From contig NC_052613.1 in the NCBI RefSeq assembly GCF_016545825.1, forward strand, positions 7,316,001-7,380,000: a stretch of 64,000 nucleotides of DNA. Reading direction: 5' to 3'. Below the pieces are notes generated by a model. It saw nothing but the letters and a program-made list of their open reading frames with translations. It had not been told where the DNA came from and did no database searches. The translations under genes were made by a program, and so were the position numbers. Shown piece after piece: positions 46,401-59,239 of the stretch. Origin of the DNA: Eucalyptus grandis. Taxonomy: Eukaryota > Streptophyta > Magnoliopsida > Myrtales > Myrtaceae. Position 1 is the first letter of the stretch; each line of letters starts with the position of its first letter.

Positions 46401-49400
46401 CCTAAAACAGCAAATGCAGAATCTCAGAAGACAGTTACAATAATTGTGCAACTCAAGAATATCACGCTACCAGTTGGATACTCAAACCTTCAATAATCCA
46501 TCAGAGAAGAGGCGTTCAGTCAGCCCCCTGTCAGCACGTAGCATTCCAGCATGATGGACACCAACACCAGCTTCAAAAAGTTGAACAAGATCTTTGTTTC
46601 TGGACTTGTGGACTTCCCTCTAAAAAGGATAAAGTACTAGAATGTCATTTGCGCCACAAACGTGACTAATACCTTAAAGTACCAATCAATTAAGATAATT
46701 TACACCTTACCTTAACTAATGAAAATTGAGGATGATCATCATTACTAAAGAGATCCAGCTCGTCATTCTTTCGTGCAAGTTCAACCTACTCAACATTGGA
46801 AAATGCATAAGATGACTAAGCAAATAAAGATGTTATTGCAGCAATTAGGATTTTTTTTTTGGGGGGGGGTCAAATGCAGCAATTAGATTAACGCACAAGC
46901 TACATGTTCAAATTGCTGCAAAACTGGGGATTAAATGAGAGACAACAGCAGAAAATCCATTTTCCCTTCCAGAGATTGGAACATGGCTATGCCCTAAAGG
47001 CAGAATATCTAAGTCATATATATTGGTGTCAAAATTCTAAGTCAAACTTGACTCTCAGTGGTTTATCAAATTTTCAGTTGAAGCAAACGTTTACACATAA
47101 GCCAAAAGTAGTATTTACCAGAACAAATCCATTTATACTCAGATGATGAAATGGACAAATCTCATTCTTAAAATAGCCTTACCAACTTCTCTGCTGTTTT
47201 TGCAGTGTCCTTCCGCGAATGCACAAATACCATTGCCTGATGACCTTGCTTTAGTGAATCAACAACCTGAAAGTAAAAGCATCAACTGAACCGAAACCAC
47301 CTAAAATATCATTCAAGTATCTCTCCTAAATCACATATTTTGGGAGCATAAGTATTTAATAAGAAAAATATATTATCTAAATGGGTAAATAGAGCATACC
47401 TTCTTGTAGCATATCTCGTTCAACAACTCAGTGCGAGCAAAGTAGTTGTGCTCACTAATACCAATGTACTGTTGAGCAAGAGGCACAGGACGGTAGCTAG
47501 AATCGAAGAAGAACAATCCCTTCTGTGCATTCACCTTCAGAAATTCAGCAACCTGGACAGTGAAGAAAGATACAATATCTGCTAAGAAGCCTCAGAGATA
47601 GAGAACTCAACAAGCAAAGTCTAACAAATTTATTCATAGACGACACCTCCAGATAATTAGGTAGGGTAGCTGAAAGGCCTACAATGCGAATCATTGACTG
47701 TGTTGATTCCACCTGCCACCATAATCAGATTCAATCATATCCAGCTACATATTTGGATAAAGCAAACTGAGTAAATTAAAAATCCATCCAACAGAGCAAA
47801 CCAAAAAGTGCCTGATGTATGGCGATGTACAATGCCCAAAAACTCCTTTGCGACCAAAAAGGGTCAGCACATATTTACTCAGAGGACAGGCACAACGAAA
47901 AGATACAGTTTTAAGTTCTTGAACCTAAACTCTGCACTGTGACACTATTAATGATTATGTTCCAACAAAGTGAAAAATACATATGCATTTCATACAAATA
48001 AAACGATAATCAAGTCAGAATAATTTACATATCCTCATAAAAGGTAACATACAAAGGAAAACAGAACTGTAATAAAAGAGATATGTCTGCTTTCTTATTC
48101 TACATATTCCTCCAATTCAATCACCTTAGAGTCATTGCACTTTGTTCTAATACTGAATTTTTCCACCACACAAAGTAAAACTTCATTCTACATTCTATCT
48201 TGCCAATTTGGTTCCTATTGTCACCCAAAAAGTATTGATAACGCTTTAGGTATGTACCTGGCGAAGAGTCCTAGCAACCAGTGCTTCTATTACAGGGCCT
48301 CTATCATCATTCAACAGATGCACTTCGTCAATAATCAAGAGCTTCACCAGCATAGAAAGTGACATGTCACTGCTCTTGCGTGTAATAACATCCCATTTCT
48401 CTGGTGTAGTTACTATCATCTGATGATAAGCATAACGGTCAAGCCACTGTTCATAGACATGTTACGAAAGAGATACGCACAAGGGAGAACCCATAACCTG
48501 AGTTGCATCAAGTTCATATTTGGAAAGTTGCATGTCCCCAGTAAGTTCCCTCACAGTAACATTAAGTGGAGCCAACCGATGACTAAATGTTGATGTGACC
48601 TCAGCAGCCAATGCCTAACAGGGGAGCAGAAAACATCAGCTAGAGAGCCAAGGTCAACCAAGGGCAACTCATTACTGAAAAGAGAAAATTTTTGTGGCTA
48701 AGCAGCAGAAGTCATTGCAACTGAAATTTTTTGTGGCTAAGCAGCAGAAGTCATTGCAACTGTAAGAGTCTCAGAGGGAATGCATGTGAAAAAGCAATGG
48801 AGCAAAGGCAGCTCTTACCTTCATTGGAGCAACATAAACAATCTTGAACTCGTCCTTATGCAAGTAACCATCCCTGAAGTGCTGGCCAACCTGCCAAAGA
48901 TGATCAAGAAACTAAGGTCCATTTCCAATTGCATATCTCAGAGTAGACTTTTGTCCTGCATAAGATCTACGCTGGCCAGTAAACAAATCCAATCAAGTGT
49001 TTCCTCTAAGAATCAAAAGAAAAAACAAACAGAAAAGGACAAGATAAAACCAAGGCATGCACATGCCATAATAAACTCATAATAAGGTCATGATTGGTCA
49101 CCAGTGGATCTGGCTTCAAGTGCTATATAATGATATGACAACCAGGTGATCTTTTCAATATAACTGGTGAAGAAAATTTGATTTAAGGCCATAAGCAATG
49201 ATTTGGGACTATAATGATACGATCAACAACTTTGCTGCCACTCCAAAGTTTAGGGTATCATAGATGCATACCTCATGTAAAATAGCAATCATAGCTATGT
49301 TTGTTTTACCAGCCCCAGTCGGAGCACAAACCTGCAAGTATAAGAAATTAAAATCAGAGGACACTTGTTGAATGGCTTTCGACATACAATTCAATTGTCC

Positions 49401-52400
49401 AAGATCCACTAAATAAAAAAGAAAAATCTCACCAATATGTTTTCATTTGTATGATAAACAGTCTGAAATATCCGGCTCTGAATACGATTGAGGCTCTTAT
49501 AGCCATGAAAAGCGGCTTGGGCCAAGTCATCTAGTTCCTTTATTTCAATCTGATGGAGAATAAGAATGAAAAGGTGCAGTAAGATAATAAATAAACAAAC
49601 AGAAAACATATTAAGCAAAGAACACAACCCCACTTCCCAATGAGTACCATGCACAAAGCACATTCGCAATAGCTCAGCATTTCACCGGAGGAAAGATATG
49701 TATTCATAAGAAAAAGACATTTTTTTCTCTCTTTCTTCATTGGTTTTGTTGGAACATTGTTTCTCACGAAAGCTTAAGCTGTCAAGAACAGTGACCAAGA
49801 TGGTCTGGAATCTTGGCACTCTCTCCTGTGGACATTATGCATGTTATTCACATTCGTCCTCCTGTTGTTGTCTAATACAGTTGCATTTAGATCCTATGTT
49901 TCACATGTTAGATCCAGCTTACGTGCAAGAGGAAGTGTAAGAAATATGCTTGATCTACATTATGGAAATATTTCCAGACATGTTGACTGTTCCAGTGATG
50001 CCAAGAAGCTAAAAATTATTTTTTAATATTAACAGTTAACCTATGTGATAAGGCAGTAATTTGGCAGTGAAGGAGATACCAGCTTTTCACCCAATTTCAT
50101 TTCTGCTGTGGGTGTCGGTGGAATAATGACTTCTTCGTATCCCTTATGATGTTTCCTTATAGTTCCCTGAGGAAGTTCACGAACAGGCAGCAAGTGTTCG
50201 CCAGTTCCGACAAGATCGTTAAAAGGACTTTTCTTCTCACTAGCTTGGAGTAAAGAGGAAAAACTTGCAGAAGATAAGCCAGTGTCAGCCACATAGTCAG
50301 GTCCGCGCTTATGTCGCTTTTCCTCTTTGCGCCGAAGTTTGTCAATTTGCCGTTCGGATTCCATTTGCACTGTCACCTTAGAGAAAGGGGAAACAAAGAG
50401 ACAAACATGTGATGAAGCTTGTAGCCAATTATCCAATTAGTATAATACTGTCAAACCAGTAGGCACTGGGGAGTACCTGAGTACCATAAGTTGGCATGCG
50501 TGCTTGTGCATTTGAAGCTGTTTTATCAGACTTCAAAGCCAACAAGCCATGACGTATAGCATCAACAAGTTCCTCTCGATGCTGAAAGGATTAAAGACTG
50601 TTAGTGGTTATACTCCAAGAGAAAGAAAAAGAAATAAACAGTTGAGCATAAAATTTCATTTCTCCAAAGAAAAAGGTTCAATGCAAAATTAAAAGAGTAA
50701 ATCAGAATATCATAAATCAAGAAAATAATGAAGATAACTGACTTAGGTGTTGCTGCCAGAATGAAGAAGATCAGTCCCAATGATGATTATCCCTAAAGAA
50801 TCCACTTATGAGATGAAAGGAATCTAATCACCATTTTTGTTGCATAAAAGTAACTTAGGGAAGTGACTCCGTAAAATATATCAACAGCTCCAGATGGTGG
50901 TATATAACAATCACTTGGCTATTTTATTCAACTCAATCATGACCTGACTTGGAAGATAAGTTCTACAATGCACCGGGTTTTCAATATAAAAGTATACAAA
51001 GAAATGATTGCATCCCACAGTTCTACTCAGAATAAGCCACATATGACTTTATTTATTTTATGTTTACCAGGCTATAATACGCATTGCAGAACTACTTGCA
51101 AACAATTTGCTGGCAACTGTTCTCCCTCTGTTTTTTCTTCTCCTCCTGATTGCAGAGGATCCTAGTTTAGGCTAGAGTGGACAAATTTAATAATTATTAT
51201 CATAAACCTAAATGCCTCATCACACAACCATCAATCTCTTGAAGACCTAATGTTGAAACTATTTTATTACAGTGACTAATAAAGGTTTTTTAGTTCACAG
51301 AACAGTGAAACAAATTAGCTCACCCCATGCAAAAGAATCTTTCTGCAGTAACCTCAGCGGATGCCTTTGAACACCATATTGTAATGATTCGTAAGTTAAT
51401 ATTCTACAGCAAACTTGTTTAAAAGATCGGACCTGTGAATATGCCATAGTATCGATGGCCTCAACAGCATCGAAATTCATGTTTTCAAGACAGAACATAC
51501 TCAAGAAACTCATCATTCATGATTCATGCCACAAAAGTAACATCAGAGGATATAGTTTAGAATGCATTAAGCCAGTAATGCATCTTCGGATACATATAGG
51601 ATAAGGCATTCAAAAAATCATGATCTAAATTTACCAAGAATCAACAACCCATACAGAGCACTAGTACACAAGTTCACACTCTAAACAAATTAGTTTCAAG
51701 ACATGAAAAGCAGAGGAGACTTATTAGCTACTCTGCATGACATTGCAAAAGGATGGTAAGAGACTAGATTAATTACATTGTTATTAGAACAGAAACAAAG
51801 AAAAGAAAGCAAACAAAGAGTAGACGTCTGACCATTATGACATCTTGAACAGTTTCAAATGCAGCATCCCCAACAAGATCCAATAAATCACCTGCAATCT
51901 TCACCAACCCAAAAGAAAGGGAAAAAAGAAAAGATTCAGATATTCCATTTATTTTGTCGACTACGGGCCTACCGACTCCAAATTTACATTAACTTAAACG
52001 TGACAGAAAACTGACTAAAACTCTTACCTCCTCACCAGGTTTATCTGACTCAAGCACACGACAAATAGCCATGGCAAGTTCATCCCGAGAAAGTGATGAA
52101 CTATTGCCCTTCACTATATTATCACATGCATCTCTCAACCAACTTAAATCGTAGTTTCTGCCACTACTGGCTGTCTGACTATATTTGTAGCCTCCCGCAT
52201 CTTGCCATATATCATGAACAGATGAGACAGATGTAGAGGTCTCCTCATCAAGTAATTCACCATTTTCCACAGAAATGTCAACAAGAAATCGCGATGGAGC
52301 ATGAAATGCAAGGTCGGCACCAAATTCGACATCATCCATATCTCCATTTGTTTCTTCTGCCACAGCCCTATGGTCTCTCGGCTGTAAGCCCGAGAGCCTC

Positions 52401-53415
52401 TGAGCCTGAGAAGCAACTTTCTGCAGGCACGTCTCTGAAACCACCCGGCCAACAAGTTTCTGCAGTTCTCCCCTGTAGAAAAAATCCAAAATTTTATAGT
52501 AAAATCACACTTACTTAGATCTTCCCCTCAAAACAGGATCAAAAATCCAATCAGTGTCAAGCTCCTTTCCAAGTGAATGAAGATTATGATATGAACTCCA
52601 CTTCGTATTCATCTTCTATAGTACCCCACATAAAGAACTCTCAACTTACACCATCTCAGCATGCCCAAAAAACAAAAATGTGCTATAGCTACAGCATCGG
52701 CATTGCTAACAACCCTCGCGGCATTTCTCGAAATTACCACGGAATGCGGAAATGCAGGTAAGGCAAAAAAAAAAGAGGAGGCTAAAGAACAAGATTACTT
52801 CTTCTCCGCAATTCTCCGCTTCGCCGCCTCCTCATCCTCGACAGACTCGCCGACCGACTGCCCTCCGAAAAGGCCGTACACTCCCAGAGCCACCTCGCGG
52901 AACTCCTCCGAGGTCACCTCCCCATCCACCGCCTCCACCACGGCGGCGATGAACTGCTTGTACGCTTGCCTCACTTCCGCAGAAGCTGCAGCGCAAAACG
53001 GCACAAGAAGAACACGACAGATCAAACGAAACGCAAAACAAGAAAGGACAGAAAATCCGAAAACAACAGCACGCGCTACGTCCCGATCCCCGTCCGGGCC
53101 GGGTCGGGTCCGTGTCCGGGTCGCGCACCTTCATCCCAGCGATGGACGATCCTCCGAGCGAGCTCCGACTCCTCCACCGAATCCGCGGCGCTGCGAGGGA
53201 AACAGGATTCCGATCGCTGAGAAGGCGATCGCCGGAGCGAAAGCAAAGCAACGGAGAAAGGGAAGTGCAATTCAATTTTTATTTTTTATTTTTTGGCGGC
53301 TTTACTTGCGAGGCTTGCGGCGGCTCCGGAGGGCGGCCCGGCGGCGGAGGAAGGCCTCGTCGGCGTCGAAGGGCTGCCGGAGGGAGCTGGTGAGGCGAGG
53401 GAGCTGAAGCAGCAT
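27545..53415 (-). CDS. ASCC3/Slh1-type tandem-cassette DExH RNA helicase (DExH14), 49 exons
   Basis: The protein is a Ski2-like helicase with two RecA-cassette/Sec63 units. In yeast and human the orthologue (Slh1/ASCC3) unwinds nucleic acid and splits collided ribosomes in the RQT/ASC-1 complex. I traced 49 exons, all in frame, from ATG 53415 to TAA 27545-27547, giving 2093 aa; Arabidopsis and human relatives are slightly over 2100. Motif I is APTGAGKT at residues 466-473, motif II DEVH 577-580, and motif VI GRAGRPQ 817-823. In the second cassette these are GAPTGSGKT 1313-1321, DEIH 1418-1421 and GRAGRPQ 1653-1659. The intact DEIH in cassette 2 argues for ASCC3 rather than the spliceosomal BRR2 proper, although databases often label plant copies U5 helicase or BRR2-like. 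The start [13 protein letters not shown] matches the family N-terminus. No lesion was found. Confidence 0.95.
30320..30654 (-). mobile_element. TRIM retrotransposon A in a helicase intron
   Basis: Two direct 109-110-bp terminal repeats (30320-30429 and 30546-30654) read, on the minus strand, TGTTGAAATATTATCCCACA to the ...GGACTTTC end. Next to the right repeat is GGCTCCGATACCA (30533-30545), the complement of the tRNA-Met primer-binding site. Next to the left repeat is a pyrimidine run (30430-30441) that is a polypurine tract on the minus strand. Total length is 335 bp with no coding capacity. The flanks show no matching 5-bp target duplication. Confidence 0.85.
34404..34464. repeat. Compound (TG)n-(TA)n-(GA)n microsatellite in a 150-bp helicase intron
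   Basis: TG units (about 34404-34437) run into ATATAT and then GA units (to about 34464). The whole intron is only 34350-34499, so the microsatellite fills about 40 percent of it. Confidence 0.9.
36830..37400 (-). mobile_element. Possible degraded copia-type remnant in a helicase intron
   Basis: Read on the minus strand, the block has a TTTAAATAGAGAGCTC promoter-like word and a C/T-rich CTCCCCCTTTCTC segment resembling copia LTR content. I could not define ends or a protein domain, so this is a weak call. Confidence 0.25.
37419..37745 (+). mobile_element. TRIM retrotransposon B in a helicase intron, with target duplication
   Basis: Direct terminal repeats 37419-37527 and 37638-37745 begin TGTTGAAGAATTATCCCACA and TGTTAAAGAATTATCCCACA. 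After the first comes TTCTATCAGAGC (37528-37539), a decayed tRNA-Met primer-binding site. Before the second is the purine tract GACAGGGAG. GGAAG occurs at 37414-37418 and 37746-37750, a perfect 5-bp target duplication. The terminal repeats are those of TRIM A, so both are one family. Length is 327 bp. Confidence 0.9.
40035..43484 (-). other. Helicase gene: first Sec63 unit, exons 21-28 (aa 856-1259)
   Basis: The exons are 43484-43335, 42897-42685, 42439-42284, 42193-41969, 41895-41794, 41310-41230, 41151-41071 and 40238-40035. Landmarks are the NPLAYGIGW start, the [20 protein letters not shown] winged-helix/ratchet transition, and an immunoglobulin-like end with [15 protein letters not shown]. 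Introns here (43485-44751, for example) show no defined element. Confidence 0.9.
44752..49549 (-). other. Helicase gene: first helicase cassette, exons 8-20 (aa 425-855)
   Basis: The exons are 49549-49433, 49331-49272 (Walker A), 48890-48819, 48614-48498, 48419-48258 (DEVH at 48318-48329), 47712-47647 (GLSATLP), 47552-47400, 47266-47183 (FVHSRKDT), 46785-46711, 46619-46488 (HHAGMLR), 46401-46336 (TATLAWGVN), 45023-44958 and 44874-44752 (GRAGRPQ). Every helicase motif is intact, so this cassette should bind and hydrolyse ATP. Confidence 0.92.
50080..53415 (-). other. Helicase gene: N-terminal region, exons 1-7 (aa 1-424)
   Basis: The coding exons, given 5' to 3', are 53415-53306, 53190-53129, 52985-52799, 52472-52028, 51898-51833, 50581-50477 and 50376-50080. 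They hold the family N-terminal helical region, an acidic linker, and the basic segment RKEEKRHKR before the first cassette. Exon 5 starts ATTGCAGG after TGAAG; a competing AG seven bases further in would break the frame. The region 51295-51516 has an open frame but is not part of the coding path. Confidence 0.88.
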
Positions 53416-53508
53416 CGTCGTCTTCCTCCTCCTTCTTCTTCCACTTCAACGATGACGAGCGAGCGAGCGAGAGAGGAAACGAAACGGACAGGGAACGAGA
53501 GCGGTCTG

Positions 53509-53517
53509 GTTTATATA
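53509..53517 (-). promoter_or_regulatory. TATA box of the helicase gene
   Basis: TATATATAA reads on the minus strand about 95 bases upstream of the ATG at 53415, followed by a CT-rich leader. Position and sequence fit a core promoter. Confidence 0.55.
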
Positions 53518-53639
53518 TAGCTTTGGACGCAGCAGTGAATGAGGCTGTTTCACTGTTGAGGAGGCTGATCTTGAGGAACAAGTAATAAGAAAGAAGACAA
53601 ATCGCTATAAAAGAAAAGAAAAAAAGAAATTGTCTCAAG

Positions 53640-54573
53640 AGTTTGGTTAGGTTCTATCAAGCCACTTTAGTCATAAATTAATTTTTAAAAGAAAAATAGA
53701 ATTTTCTTTTTTTTACTTCTGGATGAATTCCTAGCATTTGATAATAATACAAAATTTCTACTCCCAAAATAAAAGACACTAAATTTCTTCCTCTCAAATG
53801 GAGGCGATTGGCGACTAGCAACTAATGGCGGTAGATGGCGACTGACAGATGCGACCAACAATGGACGACAACCAGCAATGGACGGCAAACGGCGACCAAC
53901 AACGGCAAAGACAATCAACGATGGTGGACAAACAATGGACAGTGATTAGCAGCGAGGAGGACAGCAAGCGGTGGGCAGCGATAAACAACGAGCGACAATG
54001 CGAGGACCGTAACCTACAAGAATGGTCAGCGGCGGCAATGAGCTACAATTGACAAACTAAGTAGACGACAGATAGCGGCTGTCGACATCGAAGCAAATGG
54101 GCCACCGACTAGTAGCGAGGACAAATAGTAAGAAAAGTTTTTATTTCTTATTTATGTTTTAGAAATAGAGAATTAATTTTTCTTTTCTTTTACACGCACA
54201 TGGCAACATTTCTGTTTTGGGAAATTAATTTTTTTAAAAATAATTCTTTTTCATTTATATCCTCTTAAATAATTTCTGAACAAAAAACTCATTGAATAAC
54301 TATACAAGATTTCTATTACTGGAATAGAAAAATAACAAAAATGTATTTGGTACGAGCTTGAAAATTTCTTTTCCAAATTTTAATTTCTTTAAAAAATAAA
54401 AAATTAGAAAAAGGAAGAGATTAGAATAATAGATTATAAATTATATAAAATTGACAAGATCAAAATCTCATTACATTAATAATACATTTGCTTAGGTGTG
54501 AGAATTCCAATCGAAGATGAACCTATAATATGGATGGTTGTGTCATGGAGCTTGAGCTCTTATCTTATATCTG
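53640..54573. other. Spacer with degenerate GGCGAC/CAACAA repeats
   Basis: Bases 53800-54120 are irregular repeats of GGCGAC, CAACAATGGACGAC and similar words, with no stable period. The rest is AT-rich. No gene is supported. Confidence 0.4.
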
Positions 54574-55008
54574 TGTGTGAGGATCTTCTTCTTTTTTTTG
54601 TAAAGGTAAAGAATAATATAGCTTTGGACAAAATTACAAAAGACGGCGCCAAAGGCTTACACTTTAAGGAACACCGAAGAGTGGAAGGGAGCCATGACAA
54701 AAGCCAAAGGCAAGCAAACCAAAAGGAGAAGAACCACAGTTACAATACAAAAACAACTACAACCACCAGACCTCCGCCAAACATTCGAAAAACGAAGAAA
54801 CGGAGAGATGATGACGCTTGTAGCAGAGAGAGAAGAAGCGGGGAGACTAAAGCCTGAGACGATCCGTAAAGATGGAGGGATCAAGATCCCAGCTTCTTTG
54901 GAGACGCCTATTTCTCGGAGTGTCTGGAACACTTGTGAACGTAGTCGCTTTATCTTTGACTATTTTCATAAGGTGGTTCTTCAAAGCAGGGACAAACAGT
55001 GCTTCCCC

Positions 55009-57480
55009 TCAAAAAATAATATCATTCATTTTCTTCCAAATCAAATAACAAAGGGCACCGAAAGAGAACAGTGCAATCCGATGGTAGAAATCCTTACCGG
55101 AGAGCAACTTGATCGCCCAAGCAAGGTTGTCCATCCATGGCCTCGATTTCCAAGGCAAATTCCATCTTGTCGCCCAAAAATAAACAAACGTGGCCGAGAT
55201 ACGACAGTTGAAGAACAAGTGATCGATAGAGTCCGGAATAACATTACAGTATGCGCAAGTACCCGAGACGATTCTGCCAAAATGGATTCGGACTTCCTAG
55301 GTGGGTAATCTATTCTTGGTAATCAACCACAAATTAAATTGATTTCTAGGGACAATATTAGAGTTCCAAAGAAGTCCCAAGAAACTCTTTCCTTCTTTGT
55401 TCTAATGAAATCCCATGCAGAGGCAACAGAAAAGGATCCGGATGGGTGATGATTCCAGGTGAAACAATCCGGTGCATCAGTCTGATCCGGGATAGAGAAG
55501 CCACAGCTCTCAAGTGAACTCTTAAATGAATGACCGAGGGGGGAGAATAAATCTGCAACAACAGCATGCTTAGGGAGACCCGACAATTCAATGATGGATC
55601 TCGAAAATAAAAGATCGAGGGGGTCATCAATGAGCCATTGATCATGCCATAAAGAAACCAAAAATACATTACCAATCTTCCAAGTGAAGCAAGACCTAAA
55701 CTCTGTTCTTAATTACAATATTTTTTTCCAGCCCCAAGAATATGTAGAAGGTGTCGAGGAGATCCAGAAATTGTCCTTTTTTAAGAAATTATAATGGATC
55801 CATCGACACCACAACGATTCTTTGTTAGTGAAAAGAATCCATATGTACTTAAGCATGGTCGCTCTATTGCAGTCTTTTAAATTCCTTATACCGAGCCCAC
55901 CTTCATTTTTTGGGAGGCATATGTCATCCCATGCAATCTTAGCCCCACCTTTACCAAGTGCGGATCATTTCCATAAGAATTGTCTCAAGATTGTTTCAAT
56001 ACTAATTAGAACTGACGCTGGTAAGGTAAACACACTCGACCAATATGATTGTATGGAATAGAGGACTAACCTAATGAGCTGTAGTCTTCCAGCAAATGAT
56101 AGAAATCTTTGAGTCCAAAATCGAGCCCTAGTAGTGATCCGATCAATTAGAGCAATACAGTGAACTTTACGAAGTCTAGAAGAGATGATGGGAACCCCGA
56201 GGTATTGCACAAGCAAGGTACCTTCTTAGAATTCAAAGGCCATTTGAATATAATTGCGAAGAGAAAGAGATCCTCCCGACATAAAAATTTCGCTCTTGTT
56301 TCTATTCGGGATTAATCCACTCCATGAAGAGAATATATCAAGGCCATTTTTCATTAAGGTGATAAACGCCCAATCAACCCCGCAATAAAGGAAAACGTCA
56401 TCCGCGAAAAAAAAAAGGTGAGTCAACCGAGTTGCCTTGCACCTCCAATAAGGATTGAATTCATTAAGAGAAGTTTGGGAGATTAGAATTCCAGAGAATA
56501 CCTCCATCACAAGCATGAATAGATAAGGGGACATAGGATCTCCTTATCATAGTCCTCTCCCTCCGACAAAGAAACCATGAAGCTCTCCATTGATTGAAAT
56601 GGAGTATTTGAGAGTCCGAACACAAGCCATAATCAACCGAACAAAAACATCAGGGAAGCCAAATGCCGTGAGTGTTAATTGAAGAAAATCCCAGTCAATA
56701 GTATCATAGGCCTTTTGGAAATCCACTTTTATCGCACATTTGGGGAGTTGAGGTTCCAAATGAAACCCAGCAAATAATTATTGAGCCATAAGAATGTTAT
56801 CTCTAATCCTCCTCCATTTGACAAAGGCATTTTGAGAGTAGTCAACTAAGTTCCCGAGGACAACAGCTAGACGATTGGCTAAGATCTTTGTAATAATTTT
56901 ATAAATGGTGTTGCAACATGCAATTTGGAACTAAGGCAGGGATGGTATTATTCACCTCTCTGAGCAGACAGCCTGATGTGAAGAATTCCTGCATTGCCTC
57001 TATTACGAGCATCTCTTTGAGCAGACAACCTAATGTGAAGAATTCCTGCACTGCCTTTATTACGAGTGGGCCAACAATATCCCAACATCTCTTGAAGAAT
57101 TCAACAGTGAATCCATCAGGACCCGGCGCTTTCCCCTTCGCTAGGGAGAAGACTGTTTATCGAATTTTAGGGACTAGCACTGGTCTGGTCAGGTCAGGTC
57201 ACCGGCCTGGTCCACCGACAGGGGATTGCAAATGAACTTTCTTAACTCCTACAATGAAGGCTTGGACAATCCAAAGTGAGGAGAAAGCATATCAGCAAAA
57301 AACATAATAAAGACTTGGGGAACTGCCTTAGGGTCATCAATAAAAGCGCCTGAGGAATCCTTCACCGTAAGGATACTGTTTGTAAGTTGTCTCCTCTTGA
57401 CAGAATGATGAAAAAACTTTGTATTTTGATCCCCTTCCTTGAGCCAACGAATTCTTGATTTTTGCCTATAAAATGATTCT
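55009..57480 (-). pseudogene. LINE reverse transcriptase and zf-RVT remnant
   Basis: Reverse transcriptase blocks include KVDFQKAYDTIDWDF (motif A) near 56700, MSPYLFMLVMEVF near 56530, and FADD (motif C) near 56410. The LVQYLGVPI and GRLQLIRLVL connection blocks follow, then a zf-RVT domain around 55323-55661 (DCFTWNHHPSGSFSV). Stops and frame changes separate the blocks. The segment 56760-57480 is the more damaged N-terminal part. Confidence 0.85.
56956..57066 (-). repeat. Local tandem duplication inside the LINE
   Basis: GAGCAGACAGCCTGATGTG and GAGCAGACAACCTAATGTG, each followed by AAGAATTCCTGCA...TTACGAG, form two units of about 55 bases. The duplication adds to the damage of the reverse transcriptase frame. 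Confidence 0.8.
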
Positions 57481-57763
57481 TTTTTTCTTTTTTTGGTAAG
57501 TGCCTATAAAAGGATTCTTCATCTCTATGCAAGTTAACAAAGAGCTTGCAGCAATTCTTCTCTGTATTTGCAAGGTCAGAATCATTAGGGTTGAGATGTA
57601 GATCAAGCTAAGCAGAGCGAAGAGCTTCCCTGGCTTTCTTTGTTCTTACTAAAATGTTTGAATATGTATCTCTATTTAAGAGTTTAAGCCAGCTCTTCAG
57701 AGTTTTGAGTTTAGAAACAAGCCTGAACATAGCAAAGCCTTGAACCGGAATATTCCATACCTG

Positions 57764-58546
57764 CTACACAATGAGGAGAAAGTCAAGGTGTTGAGCCGAG
57801 AAATCAAAATACTTGAAAAACCTCCTCCTGCGAATCGGGTCAATGATTCTTACTACCATTGGGGAGTGGTCGGAAATGCCCAAGTTTAGGAATGAGGCCT
57901 CGGAGAAAGAGAATTCCATATTCCAAGTGGTATTAACCAAAACACGATCTATTTTCCTCATTTTCCTACTTGCACCCATAGAGGTGGACCAGGTAAACCT
58001 AAGGCCAATGTACCTGAGGTCCTCCAACTCAGTTTGAGCTAAGTAGTTCGCAAACTCATCAAAATATGGAATCCAAGTGTCAGAACTACCAAAACGGTCA
58101 AATGGATTCTTGATAGCGTTAAAATCTCCTGCAACCAACCATGCCGTGTCTTGCATGAGAGCATTTATCCAAATAAGATATTCCTAGAGAGGGCGATGGC
58201 GAATAAATGAGTGTTCACCATATACAATAGAAACAAAGCACATCTTTGTAGACGATATAATCCTCACACGGCCATGCATAGCTTGAGCACTAACCAAAAT
58301 GGGTTCATAATTTATATAATCCGAGTACCAACCAACCCATATTCTTCCACGATGGGAGTGTTCATAATTCGCAATCCATTTCCAGCCATTCAGCAAAAAG
58401 GAGGATAGGGAATCAAAAGTATCCTCAGGGACTTTGGTCTCAATGAGCCCAATTAAGCACAGATTATGAGAAGTGACAAGCTTCCGCACTTCAGCCCGTG
58501 TAACGGAATTCATAAGGCCTCTAACATTCCAGGCGGCTATATACAT
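57764..58546 (-). pseudogene. LINE endonuclease domain remnant
   Basis: The segment opens with AAWNVRGLMNSVTRAEV and IGLIETKV, then, after a frame break near 58160-58184, continues with VAGDFNAIKNPFDRFGS, LRFTWS, KIDRVLVN and ISDHSPMVV. These are the metal-binding and catalytic blocks of the exonuclease-endonuclease-phosphatase fold that nicks target DNA. Confidence 0.88.
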
Positions 58547-59239
58547 ATTTACAGAAGAAGGGGAAGAGGGTTACCTCTTTCTGGAACCCTTATTCCTACC
58601 CACCGTTGGAGGAGGATCCGCAGTAAGAGGAGGGTCCGAGCATAGCAGCAGCAGCTTATCCTGCAATGTCACAGCTGGGGTAGTAGATTGAGGGCCTTTC
58701 GGTGGGAAGGAGTCTACTGAAAGCAGGTCCTCATCATATGTCTCTTCCTGAAAGCTGGGATTAACAATTTCAGCTGAATAATCAAACACTGACGATTGAG
58801 GAGCAGTTGTTTTCCCTTTAACTGATATAGAGGGGCCCTGACCAGCTTTAGAGGGTGCTGCACCCGCACCAGCAGACTTATGAGATACTAGTGCAACTCT
58901 CACTCTCCTTAAAATAAATTCTTTCAGCTTCAGTGATTGGCCTCCTTCACCAGGTGGAGCTGAACTAGTGGAGGCAGCCTTTTTTGTGAAATGCATTTTC
59001 TTCTTTTTTACTTGCTTCCACTCAGAATCACCCGAGGGTGGGATGCTAGATGGATCGTCCGTCCTCCTCAAAACCAGTTTTTCTTCATCAGCAGCGCCTA
59101 CAGTAGGCTTGTCTGTGAACAGAGGATTAACTGCATTTGTTTCTATAGTCTTCTGTATTTCGTCCGAGTTCCCCCCTCCCTAAGGGCTTCTAGGAACAGG
59201 CCTTGTAGTAACCAGATGATTGATATGCGTCTCTATAGT

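Noticed and set aside
51295..51516. Possible extra helicase exon
   Set aside because: Exons 5 and 6 join in phase 0 and give continuous family sequence without it.
52661..53407. Plus-strand open frame of 248 codons
   Set aside because: It lies antisense across exons 1-3 of the helicase gene, whose minus-strand exons are in frame and family-like. The plus-strand protein is low complexity and arises from GC-rich coding sequence.
27545..53415. Identity as spliceosomal BRR2
   Set aside because: BRR2 has a degenerate motif II in the second cassette. This protein keeps DEIH there and has the [13 protein letters not shown] start and exon content of the ASCC3/DExH14 class.
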